Origin: CADCSY01 sp038255685
GTDB taxonomy: Bacteria; Actinomycetota; Acidimicrobiia; Acidimicrobiales; CADCSY01
Length of the DNA stretch: 11,219 nt
Assembly (NCBI GenBank): GCA_038255685.1
Contig: JBBSLC010000100.1
Location: 1 to 11,219, forward strand
Reading direction: 5' to 3'
Every line of letters starts with the position of its first letter. Within the stretch, counting starts at the first letter, position 1. This document shows positions 1 through 5,499 of this stretch, piece after piece. The translations under genes were made by a program, and so were the position numbers. The notes below the pieces were generated by a model. It was not told the DNA's origin. It did no database searches and saw nothing but the letters and a program-made list of their open reading frames with translations.

Positions 1-16
1 CCTACCGCTCTCGGGA

Positions 17-131
17 CCCGGGGGGTGTGCCTGGGCGTGCCGATTCGAGGGGCCGCCAGCTGGGGGTCGCTGGGTGGCCGACCACCGTTCTCGGCACGTG
101 GGGGCCCGGGGGGTGTGCCTGGGCGTGCCGA
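17..131. repeat. 27-bp direct repeat pair in left-edge intergenic DNA
   Basis: Positions 17-43 and 105-131 are identical over 27 bp, 88 bp apart. The stretch before each copy is also related: 4-17 and 84-97 match at 12 of 14 positions. This looks like a degenerate tandem unit of about 80-90 bp that may continue beyond the left edge. The repeated part is G-rich on the plus strand. No coding potential is apparent. It lies just past the 3' end of the minus-strand oxidoreductase gene. The function is unknown; it may be a family of intergenic repeats or a remnant of a duplication. Confidence 0.75.
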
Positions 132-133
132 GA
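89..133 (-). terminator. Hairpin 3' of the oxidoreductase gene, possible terminator
   Basis: A perfect 10-bp inverted repeat pairs 89-98 (TCTCGGCACG) with 124-133 (CGTGCCGAGA) across a 25-nt loop. On the minus strand it begins about 17 nt after the stop codon of the oxidoreductase gene. No T-run follows it, so it is not a classical intrinsic terminator. Hairpins without a U-tract are reported at gene ends in actinobacteria. Its right arm lies partly in the second copy of the 27-bp repeat, so the structure may instead belong to the repeat. Confidence 0.4.
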
Positions 134-150
134 CGTGCCGGGGGCCGACC

Positions 151-1092
151 TCAGCGGGGGGCGAGGTAGCGGTCGGCGAGGGCGCCGAGGGCGGCGGTGA
201 AGCCCTCCATGGTGCCGCTGATGATCTCCGCCACCGGGAGCACCTCGTCGATGCGGCCGGCGACCTGGCCCGACAGCGCGATGGACGCCTCCATGTCACC
301 GCCGAAGTAGAGGTCGGTGGCGGTGCCGAACTCGGCCATGCTCACCTTCTCCTCCCGCTCGAGGCGGGTGGTCCTCTCGGTGCGCAGCGCCCGGAGCCCA
401 GGGCTGGCGAAGCGGTTGAGGAACACGGTGCCTGTCTCCTCGGCGTCGAGGATCGCCTGCTTCCAGTTCTGGTGCACGGGCGACTCGGCGGCCGACACCA
501 TGCGGGTCCCCATCTGCACGCCCTCGGCGCCGAGCGCGAAGGCTGCAGCCATGGAGGCGCCGTCGGTGATGCCGCCGGCACCGATGATGGGCACGGACAC
601 CTTGGATCGGACGAGGGGCAGGAGCACCATCGACGCCACGTCCTGGGGGTTCTTGAACCCGCCGCCCTCGCCGCCCTCGACGACGAGGCCGTCGACCCCG
701 GCATCGACTGCCTTCAGCGCGCCCTTCAGGGTCGGCACCACGTGGAAGACGGTGAGGCCGGCCTCCTTCAGCTGAGCGGTGTAGCGGGTCGGGTCGCCCG
801 CCGAGGTGGTCACGAAGCGCACGCCCTGGTCGACGACGAAGTCGACGATGGCGGGGTCCCGCACGAAGGCCTGGGCGATGTTGACGCCGAACGGCTTGTC
901 GGTGAGGTCGCGCATCTTGGCGATCTCCTCCCGGACGACATCGAGCTCGCCCGAGGAGGTCTCGATGATGCCCATGGCGCCGGCGTTGGAGACCGCTGAC
1001 GCGAGCTGTGCCCGGGCGATCCAACCCATGGGCGCCTGCACGATCGGGATCTCGACGCCGAGCAGCTCGGTCACGCGGTTGGTGATGGCCAT
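151..1092 (-). CDS. NAD(P)H-dependent flavin oxidoreductase, nitronate monooxygenase family
   Basis: This 313-residue protein belongs to the nitronate monooxygenase/2-nitropropane dioxygenase fold, an FMN-binding TIM barrel. Supporting motifs are QAPMG at residues 19-23, GAGGITDG at 171-178 (a flavin-phosphate loop) and VQMGTR at 192-197. The reading frame stays open upstream, but homology begins at MAITNR, so I start at the ATG ending at 1092; the upstream extension is low-complexity. In characterised nitronate monooxygenases a His follows the EAGG motif and acts as catalytic base. Here the motif reads GGEGGGF (140-146), with Phe in that place, so true nitronate oxidation is doubtful. From memory, a conserved subgroup with this VEGGEGGGF signature occurs widely and is annotated only by family. 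The substrate is unknown; an oxidoreductase acting on CoA esters or lipids is possible. No operon partner is visible. Confidence 0.9.
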   Translation of the reverse strand: MAITNRVTELLGVEIPIVQAPMGWIARAQLASAVSNAGAMGIIETSSGELDVVREEIAKMRDLTDKPFGVNIAQAFVRDPAIVDFVVDQGVRFVTTSAGDPTRYTAQLKEAGLTVFHVVPTLKGALKAVDAGVDGLVVEGGEGGGFKNPQDVASMVLLPLVRSKVSVPIIGAGGITDGASMAAAFALGAEGVQMGTRMVSAAESPVHQNWKQAILDAEETGTVFLNRFASPGLRALRTERTTRLEREEKVSMAEFGTATDLYFGGDMEASIALSGQVAGRIDEVLPVAEIISGTMEGFTAALGALADRYLAPR

Positions 1093-1396
1093 GGACGAAT
1101 GGCTAGCAGCAGGAGCTGTGGTCGAGTGTCGACGAGGAGCTGGTCCCGGCTCGAGTCGCTGCGCGGCCGTCCGCACGTCTGCGCCACGATCGACCCGGAT
1201 TCCGGCTCGAGCGTGCTGAGGACCGTGAGGGGGTCGAGGAAGCAGGCGTTCCGAGCACAGGCCACGCCAGCACGACCAGGCAGACGTCCCGAGCCGGCCG
1301 GTCAGAACCTCGGCGCGGCCCCACCAGCCGAGTCGATCGTGCCGAACACTGCGCCGAGGGATGCCCGTCGTCGTAAGCGCGTCGTATGCTTCGTAG
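1093..1396. other. Non-coding gap between the oxidoreductase and vapB
   Basis: About 300 bp without a convincing gene. Frames are open on both strands, but their products are rich in R, S, P and A, match no family I know, and look like chance ORFs in GC-rich DNA. The 10-bp sequence CCGGCTCGAG occurs twice (1146-1155 and 1202-1211). The right end holds the vapBC promoter. At the left end a weak TAGCCA lies 7 nt before the oxidoreductase start on the minus strand. The composition is somewhat less GC-rich than the flanking housekeeping genes, in keeping with a junction next to an acquired toxin-antitoxin pair. Confidence 0.5.
1370..1390 (+). promoter_or_regulatory. vapBC promoter with paired repeats, probable antitoxin operator
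   Basis: A TATGCT -10 box (1385-1390) ends 6 nt before the vapB ATG at 1397, which would place the transcription start at or next to the A of the ATG. No Shine-Dalgarno sequence is present, so translation is probably leaderless. The near-identical 9-mers GTCGTAAGC (1370-1378) and GTCGTATGC (1381-1389) are 11 bp apart, about one helical turn, and the second covers the -10 box. Ribbon-helix-helix antitoxins commonly bind direct or inverted boxes 10-11 bp apart, so this is a good candidate autoregulatory site. No clear -35 box is seen. Confidence 0.5.
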
Positions 1397-1684
1397 ATGA
1401 GCAAGGTGCGCATCACCGTCTCCGTTGATCAGGTGCTCGCAGAGGCGGGGGCGGCGGCAGTTGCAGCCGGCATCGCCGACTCGGTGAGCGCATGGGTGAA
1501 CGGAGCGATCGCCGAGAGGGTGGACAAGGAGCAGCGCCTCGTTGCGCTCGCCGACGCCATCGATGCTCATGAGGCCGAGCACGGCGTGATCACCGACGAC
1601 GAGCTCGCCGAGCAGTCGCGAGCAGATCGGGACGCTGCCGCCGCAGTGCGCGCTCGGCCGAAGCGGAGCCGGGGGGCGGCATGA
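1397..1684 (+). CDS. vapB: VapB-type antitoxin, ribbon-helix-helix
   Basis: A 95-residue protein encoded directly before a PIN-domain toxin. The N-terminus (KVRITVSV, residues 3-10) fits the DNA-binding beta strand of a ribbon-helix-helix fold, followed by two short helices to about residue 42 (VSAWVNGAIAERV). The C-terminal part (EHGVITDDELAEQSRADRDAA) is acidic then basic, as in the flexible toxin-wrapping tail of VapB proteins. Its expected role is to neutralise the downstream toxin and repress the promoter together with it. The gene overlaps vapC by 4 nt (ATGA), so translation is probably coupled. The start is fixed by the -10 box 6 nt upstream. The family call rests on gene order and the N-terminal pattern; sequence identity among VapB proteins is usually low. 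Confidence 0.82.
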   Translation: MSKVRITVSVDQVLAEAGAAAVAAGIADSVSAWVNGAIAERVDKEQRLVALADAIDAHEAEHGVITDDELAEQSRADRDAAAAVRARPKRSRGAA

Positions 1685-2061
1685 CGCTGATCTGTGACAG
1701 CGGCGCGCTCGTGGCGCTCGAACGTGGCGACCGATCCATGTGGCGGCGGCTCAAGGCGGAGCTCCTCGCCGGGACACCGCCGGTGACCCACGGCGGGGTG
1801 GTCGCGCAGGTGTGGCGAGGCGGCAGTGGCCGCCAGGCCGTCCTGGCGCGGGCGCTGGCGGGCATCGACGTCACGGCGCTCGACGACAGCCTCGGGCGCC
1901 GCGCCGGGTTGCTCCTCGCCCGCTCCCGGGCGAGCGATGCGATCGACGCTGCGGTGGTGGCTCTCGCCGCAGACGACGATCGCATCGTGACGTCAGACCC
2001 GGGCGGCATCCAGCGCCTTGTCGAGGCTTCAGCCCGGCACATCGACGTGATCCCCGCCTGA
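1681..2061 (+). CDS. vapC: VapC-type PIN-domain ribonuclease toxin
   Basis: A 126-residue PIN-domain protein, the usual VapC length. Acidic residues expected to hold the Mg2+/Mn2+ ions are D6 (CDSGALVALE), D89 (SDAIDAAVVALA) and D106 (IVTSDPGGI). The second conserved acid of the family, normally Glu in a motif like VVAEVW, is Gln here (Q43, VVAQVWRGG). I recall the AQVWR form in other actinobacterial PIN proteins, so this may be a subgroup trait rather than inactivation. VapC toxins cleave tRNA or rRNA at defined sites and arrest growth until antitoxin returns. The ATG overlaps the vapB stop. No second gene follows in the operon; the next gene is convergent. Confidence 0.88.
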   Translation: MTLICDSGALVALERGDRSMWRRLKAELLAGTPPVTHGGVVAQVWRGGSGRQAVLARALAGIDVTALDDSLGRRAGLLLARSRASDAIDAAVVALAADDDRIVTSDPGGIQRLVEASARHIDVIPA

Positions 2062-2218
2062 GCCGGTACGAGCCAGGTCGGTGCTGGCGCCCCGGCCGTG
2101 CACGCTCAGGTCACCTCCGGCCGTTCCTGCGGTGAGCCCGGATCACCCCGACCCGCGCCCCTCCGGCACGTCTGCGCCCGGAGACCGCGCGCTGGCGTGC
2201 CCAGACCGCGACCGCCCG
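2062..2218. other. Convergent intergenic spacer between vapC and accA
   Basis: 157 bp between two genes that end facing each other. Two small inverted repeats are visible: GGTGA/TCACC at 2131-2147 (5-bp stem) and CTCCGG/CCGGAG at 2161-2183 (6-bp stem, 11-nt loop). Neither is followed by a T-run on either strand. They could act as weak bidirectional termination signals, but the stems are short for such GC-rich DNA and may be chance. Confidence 0.3.
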
Positions 2219-4006
2219 CTACTCGATGGTGAGCATGAGGTCGCCGGAGCCGACGGAGGCGCCGGGCTCGACGCTGATGGAAGCGACCTTGCCGGCCTTC
2301 TCGGCAGTGATCTGGTTCTCCATCTTCATGGCCTCGAGGACCACCACGGGGGTACCGACCTCGACCTCGTCACCGACGGCCACGAGCACCTTGACGATCG
2401 TCCCCTGCATGGGAGCGATGACCTGGCCGGCGCCGGCACCACCCCCGCTCCCGCTGTCGGCCGGCTTGGGGCGGGCCTTGCGGGCAGCCCCGCCACCGGC
2501 GGCGACGGGTGCGGCCTCGGGCACCCACATGGCGACGCTGAAGCGACGACCGTCGACCTCGACGTCGACCTGGCGGCGCACTCGGGGCTCCTCGCCCTCG
2601 GCGCCAGGAGCAGCGGCGGCCGGCGCCGGCGTGGTGATCGACGACAGGTCGAGGCGCTCCTCGACCCACTTCGTCGAGTGCTCGGCGGCGATGAAGTCGG
2701 GGTGGGACAGGATCGCCTTGTGGGCGGGCGTGGTGGTGGCGATGCCCTCGACGATGAGCTCGTCGAGCGCACGCAGCATGCGCTTGCGGGCCTCCTCCCG
2801 GTCGCGGCCCCACACGATCAGCTTGGCCACGAGGTTGTCGTAGTACTGGCTGACCTCGTCGCCCTCGGCGTAGCCGGCGTCGAAGCGCACGAAGGGACCG
2901 TCGGGGATCTGCAGCTTGGTGATGGTGCCGGGGGAGGGGAGGAACTTGCCGCCGGCGGGGTCCTCGGCGTTGATGCGGACCTCGATCGAGTGGCCCCGGA
3001 GCTCGATGTCGTCCTGGGTGAACGACAGCGGGTTGCCCGCAGCGATGTTGAGCTGCTCGGCGACGAGGTCGATGCCGGTGACGGCCTCGGTCACGGGGTG
3101 CTCGACCTGGAGGCGGGTGTTCATCTCGAGGAAGAAGAACTCGCCATCCTGGAAGAGGAACTCGACGGTGCCGGCGTTGACGTAGCCGCACGCCTTGGCC
3201 ACCTTGACCGCCGCCTCGCCCATCGCCTTGCGGACCTCGGCGGGGAACGCCGGTGCCGGGCTCTCCTCGACGAGCTTCTGGTGGCGGCGCTGGGCGGAGC
3301 AGTCCCGCTCGCCGATCCACACCGCGTTGCCGTGGGTGTCGGCCATGATCTGCATCTCGACGTGGCGGGGCCAGGTGAGGTAGCGCTCGAGGTAGGCCTC
3401 GTCCCGGCCGAAGGCGGCCTTGGCCTCGCGCTGGGCCGACTCGAGGGCGCCGGCCGCTTCGCTCGCCTGGGTCACGACCTTCATGCCCCGGCCGCCGCCG
3501 CCGTAGGCGGCCTTGATGGCGACGGGCCAGCCGAACTCCTCGCCGAAGGCGACGACCTCGTCGGCCGACTGGAGCACGTCGTTGCGCCCGGGCACGCCTG
3601 CCACGCCGGCCTCGTCGGCTGCCTCCCGGGAGCTGATCTTGTCGCCCATGACCTCGATGGCCTCGGGCGGCGGGCCGATGAAGGTGACGCCGAGGTCGGT
3701 GACGGTGCGGGCGAAGTCGGTGTTCTCGGAGAAGAACCCGTAGCCGGGGTGGACGGCGTCGGCGCCGCTGCGGGTGATGACGTCGACGATGGCCTCGGTG
3801 TTCAGGTAGCTCTCGGCTGCGGTCGTGCCGCCGAGCGCGTAGGCCTCGTCGGCGATGCGCACGTGGAGCGCGTCCCGGTCGAGCTCGGAGTACACCGCCA
3901 CGGTCGCGATGCCGAGCTCGCGGCAGGTCCGGATGACCCGCACGGCGATCTCGCCACGGTTGGCGATGAGGACCTTGGTCGGCAGAGGGCGCGCTGGTGT
4001 GCTCAT
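2219..4006 (-). CDS. accA: Biotin-dependent acyl-CoA carboxylase alpha subunit (biotin carboxylase-BCCP fusion)
   Basis: A 595-residue cytoplasmic enzyme that carboxylates its own biotin with ATP and bicarbonate; a separate carboxyltransferase beta subunit then passes the carboxyl group to acetyl-, propionyl- or a longer acyl-CoA. The N-terminal biotin carboxylase domain covers about residues 10-455: KVLIANRGEIA at 11-21, HPGYGFFSEN at 86-95, ATP-grasp glycine loop AYGGGGRGMK at 167-176, GERDCSAQRRHQK at 232-244, and EMNTRLQVEHPVTE at 294-307. An Ala/Pro/Gly-rich linker (about 459-525) leads to a carrier domain with EAMKMEN, where K561 is the biotinylation site. Length and domain order match actinobacterial AccA/AccA3-type chains, which serve several acyl-CoA substrates, so the substrate cannot be told from this subunit. 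No carboxyltransferase gene lies in the window. The start ATG ends at 4006, abutting the divergent biotin ligase gene. Confidence 0.95.
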   Translation of the reverse strand: MSTPARPLPTKVLIANRGEIAVRVIRTCRELGIATVAVYSELDRDALHVRIADEAYALGGTTAAESYLNTEAIVDVITRSGADAVHPGYGFFSENTDFARTVTDLGVTFIGPPPEAIEVMGDKISSREAADEAGVAGVPGRNDVLQSADEVVAFGEEFGWPVAIKAAYGGGGRGMKVVTQASEAAGALESAQREAKAAFGRDEAYLERYLTWPRHVEMQIMADTHGNAVWIGERDCSAQRRHQKLVEESPAPAFPAEVRKAMGEAAVKVAKACGYVNAGTVEFLFQDGEFFFLEMNTRLQVEHPVTEAVTGIDLVAEQLNIAAGNPLSFTQDDIELRGHSIEVRINAEDPAGGKFLPSPGTITKLQIPDGPFVRFDAGYAEGDEVSQYYDNLVAKLIVWGRDREEARKRMLRALDELIVEGIATTTPAHKAILSHPDFIAAEHSTKWVEERLDLSSITTPAPAAAAPGAEGEEPRVRRQVDVEVDGRRFSVAMWVPEAAPVAAGGGAARKARPKPADSGSGGGAGAGQVIAPMQGTIVKVLVAVGDEVEVGTPVVVLEAMKMENQITAEKAGKVASISVEPGASVGSGDLMLTIE

Positions 4007-4014
4007 GGTGGGCC

Positions 4015-4020
4015 TATCGT
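4015..4020 (+). promoter_or_regulatory. -10 box for birA in the divergent accA/birA start region
   Basis: TATCGT (TANNNT class) lies 8 nt before the GTG at 4029, a spacing that suits a leaderless birA transcript. On the opposite strand the same bases read AACGAT (4021 to 4016), a weaker -10-like hexamer 9 nt before the accA ATG. The two genes may therefore share a very compact divergent promoter. No Shine-Dalgarno sequence is seen for either gene, and no -35 boxes are clear. Confidence 0.4.
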
Positions 4021-4028
4021 TCCAGACC

Positions 4029-4835
4029 GTGCCGACCCCTGCGGAACCGAGCCCTCGGGGCGGCCTGCCGGGCCGCTTCGCCGATGTGCGCAGGGTGGCC
4101 GAGACGGGCTCGACGAACACCGACCTGCTGACCCTCGCTCGGACCGGTGCGCCCGAGGGCGTGGTGCTCGTCACCGACCACCAGACCGCCGGCCGGGGCC
4201 GCCTCGGCCGGGTGTGGGAGGCGCCGCCGGGCTCGTCGCTGCTCGTGTCGGTGCTGTGCCGGCCTGTGCTGCCGCTGGCACGAGTGCACCTCGTGACCGT
4301 GGCCGCCGGCCTCGCCGCTGCCGACGCGCTCGAGGAGGTCGCCGGCTTCCGGCCATCGCTCAAGTGGCCGAACGACCTCGTGGTCGAGACCCCGGCCGGG
4401 ACCCGCAAGCTCGCCGGCCTCCTGGCCGAGTCGGTCGTCGAGGGCTCCACGCTCACCGCCGTGGTCGTCGGCATGGGCATGAACGTGCGCTGGCCCGACC
4501 CGCTCCCCGAGGAGCTGGCGGCGACGGCGACCGCCGTCAACCACGTCGCCGGGCGGGAGGTGGCGGTCGACGACGTCCTCCCGGCCTGGCTCGCCGCCCT
4601 CGACCGGCGCTACGCCGCTCTGCACGCCGAGGGCGGGGTCGCTGCCACCGCCGAGGCGCACCGGGCAGCGTGCTCGACCCTCGGCCGCCGGGTGCGCGTC
4701 GAGCTGGCCGACGGGGTGGTGGAGGGTGACGCCGTCGACGTCGACGACGACGGTCACCTCGTGCTCGACGCCGACGGCATCCGTCAGACCGTGGCCGTCG
4801 GCGACGTCGTCCATCTCCGCCCGGTCACTGACTGA
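4029..4835 (+). CDS. birA: Biotin-[acyl-CoA carboxylase] ligase, monofunctional
   Basis: A 268-residue ligase that activates biotin as biotinyl-5'-AMP and transfers it to the carrier lysine of biotin enzymes. Motifs, numbered from the GTG: ETGSTNTDL (25-33), the adenylate loop TAGRGRLGRVW (53-63), LKWPNDLV (111-118), KLAGLLAES with K127 as the likely catalytic lysine, and VVGMGMNV (146-153). A small C-terminal SH3-like domain follows from about residue 218. The N-terminal helix-turn-helix of E. coli BirA is absent, so it should not act as a biotin repressor. I prefer GTG 4029 because a TATCGT box sits 8 nt upstream; an in-frame ATG at 4005 would add 8 residues and overlap the accA start codon. 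Its neighbour encodes its probable substrate, the AccA carrier domain. Confidence 0.93.
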   Translation: MPTPAEPSPRGGLPGRFADVRRVAETGSTNTDLLTLARTGAPEGVVLVTDHQTAGRGRLGRVWEAPPGSSLLVSVLCRPVLPLARVHLVTVAAGLAAADALEEVAGFRPSLKWPNDLVVETPAGTRKLAGLLAESVVEGSTLTAVVVGMGMNVRWPDPLPEELAATATAVNHVAGREVAVDDVLPAWLAALDRRYAALHAEGGVAATAEAHRAACSTLGRRVRVELADGVVEGDAVDVDDDGHLVLDADGIRQTVAVGDVVHLRPVTD

Positions 4836-4881
4836 GGGTTGCCTGCCCGCCGGATCCACCAGGAGCGTGAGGCCCTTCGGG

Positions 4882-5124
4882 TCAGGCTGCTGAGCTGCTG
4901 AGCTGGTCCCAGTGGTTCGTGGCCGTCTCCGCCCCAGCAGCGAGGAGGGCGTCCAGCGCAAGGTCCAGGCGCTTGGCGACATCAATCGTCAGCCAGCGCA
5001 CCCCACATGACGGGCACTCCTCCATGGGCACGTCGAGCACCACGGCCACGCGGCCGTCCCGCTCGGCGAGCTTCGCCCTCCGGACCGGTTGGCGCTCAGC
5101 CTGGTCGCACGTCGTGCAGCGCAT
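4882..5124 (-). CDS. YgiT-type zinc-finger protein, probable antitoxin
   Basis: An 80-residue protein with four cysteines in two knuckles: C3-x2-C6 near the N-terminus and C37-P-S-C40-G in the middle, the zinc-binding pattern of YgiT-type proteins, the same kind of module as the N-terminal half of MqsA. It lacks the C-terminal helix-turn-helix of MqsA, so it probably does not repress transcription by itself. The remainder (residues 42-80) is predicted to be largely helical, with a Ser/Ala-rich end. It follows the DUF4258 gene with a TGATG junction (1-nt overlap) and has its own strong Shine-Dalgarno (GGAGGAGG) ending 5 nt before the ATG. The toxin-first gene order resembles mqsRA. The antitoxin role is inferred from pairing and family. 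Confidence 0.78.
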   Translation of the reverse strand: MRCTTCDQAERQPVRRAKLAERDGRVAVVLDVPMEECPSCGVRWLTIDVAKRLDLALDALLAAGAETATNHWDQLSSSAA

Positions 5125-5446
5125 CAGCGCCTCCTCCTGAAGTCATCCGACCATCGGTCTGCGTGCGGCTCGTAGACGGTGATGAGTCGCTCCTCTTGGT
5201 GGGCAGTGTCCACGATCACGACGACGTGGAGCGGACGCCGCCATGGTACGAGGAGGACGATCTCCTTGGAAGCGCTGTCCTCTACGGGAACCTCCTCGAT
5301 GACCTCGCCTTCGTCGACAAGCAGAGCCTCCAGCTCGGCAAGCCCGATGTCGAGCAGCCGCACCTTGTCGAAGACGTGCTCCGTGAGGACGACAGGGAAC
5401 AGCCAGACCTTGCGGCGGGGCACCTCATCCATCAGCGCCTCCTCCT
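5122..5446 (-). repeat. 17-bp repeat covering the start regions of both toxin-antitoxin genes
   Basis: CATCAGCGCCTCCTCCT occurs exactly at 5122-5138 and at 5430-5446. On the minus strand each copy comprises a Shine-Dalgarno (AGGAGG), an identical CGCTG spacer and the ATG of one gene: the zinc-finger gene for the first copy and the DUF4258 gene for the second. Equal start signals would tend to give similar initiation strength for toxin and antitoxin. Confidence 0.8.
5124..5432 (-). CDS. DUF4258 protein, probable toxin partner
   Basis: A 102-residue protein resembling DUF4258 family members, which are often encoded next to YgiT-type zinc-finger proteins. Family-like features are TEHVFDKVRLLDI (17-29), a central strand with RPLHVVVIVD (66-75) and the ending LITVYEPHADRW (83-94) followed by an Arg-rich tail. 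H19 and H69 would be candidate functional residues if the fold is RelE/MqsR-like; this is inference. A strong Shine-Dalgarno (GAGGAGGAGG) precedes the ATG by 5 nt. The stop codon overlaps the start of the zinc-finger gene. Base composition is visibly less GC-rich than the neighbouring carboxylase and glycosyltransferase genes, which hints at horizontal acquisition. Toxicity cannot be shown from sequence. Confidence 0.72.
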   Translation of the reverse strand: MDEVPRRKVWLFPVVLTEHVFDKVRLLDIGLAELEALLVDEGEVIEEVPVEDSASKEIVLLVPWRRPLHVVVIVDTAHQEERLITVYEPHADRWSDDFRRRR

Positions 5447-5485
5447 CAACGACGGGCAGGCACCATCGTGGCCCAGGTCAGGCGG

Positions 5486-5491
5486 TAGCGT
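5486..5491 (+). promoter_or_regulatory. -10 box of the glycosyltransferase operon
   Basis: TAGCGT (TANNNT class) lies 8 nt before the GTG at 5500, the same geometry as at birA. No Shine-Dalgarno is placed properly for this GTG, so a leaderless operon mRNA is likely. A clear -35 box is not seen. The box lies in the 67-bp divergent spacer shared with the minus-strand toxin-antitoxin operon. Confidence 0.4.
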
Positions 5492-5499
5492 CGCCGCTC

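Noticed and set aside
1099..1582. Small open frames on both strands in the gap upstream of vapB
   Set aside because: They lack ribosome sites or recognisable motifs, and the rightmost overlap vapB in antisense. A decayed gene cannot be excluded, but nothing supports one.
4006..4540. N-terminal extension of the carboxylase frame (178 codons)
   Set aside because: It overlaps birA in antisense, and homology starts at about MSTPARPLPTKVLIANRGE; the ATG ending at 4006 is the natural start.
2081..4729. Very long plus-strand open frame (882 codons) opposite accA
   Set aside because: Its product is repetitive G/A/D/L/R-rich sequence with no family motif, while the minus strand encodes a complete carboxylase with all expected motifs. 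Antisense frames stay open by chance in GC-rich genes.
5179..5499. Upstream extension of the helical protein's frame
   Set aside because: It is Ser/Thr/Arg-rich antisense of the DUF4258 gene; the protein-like sequence begins near GTG 5500.
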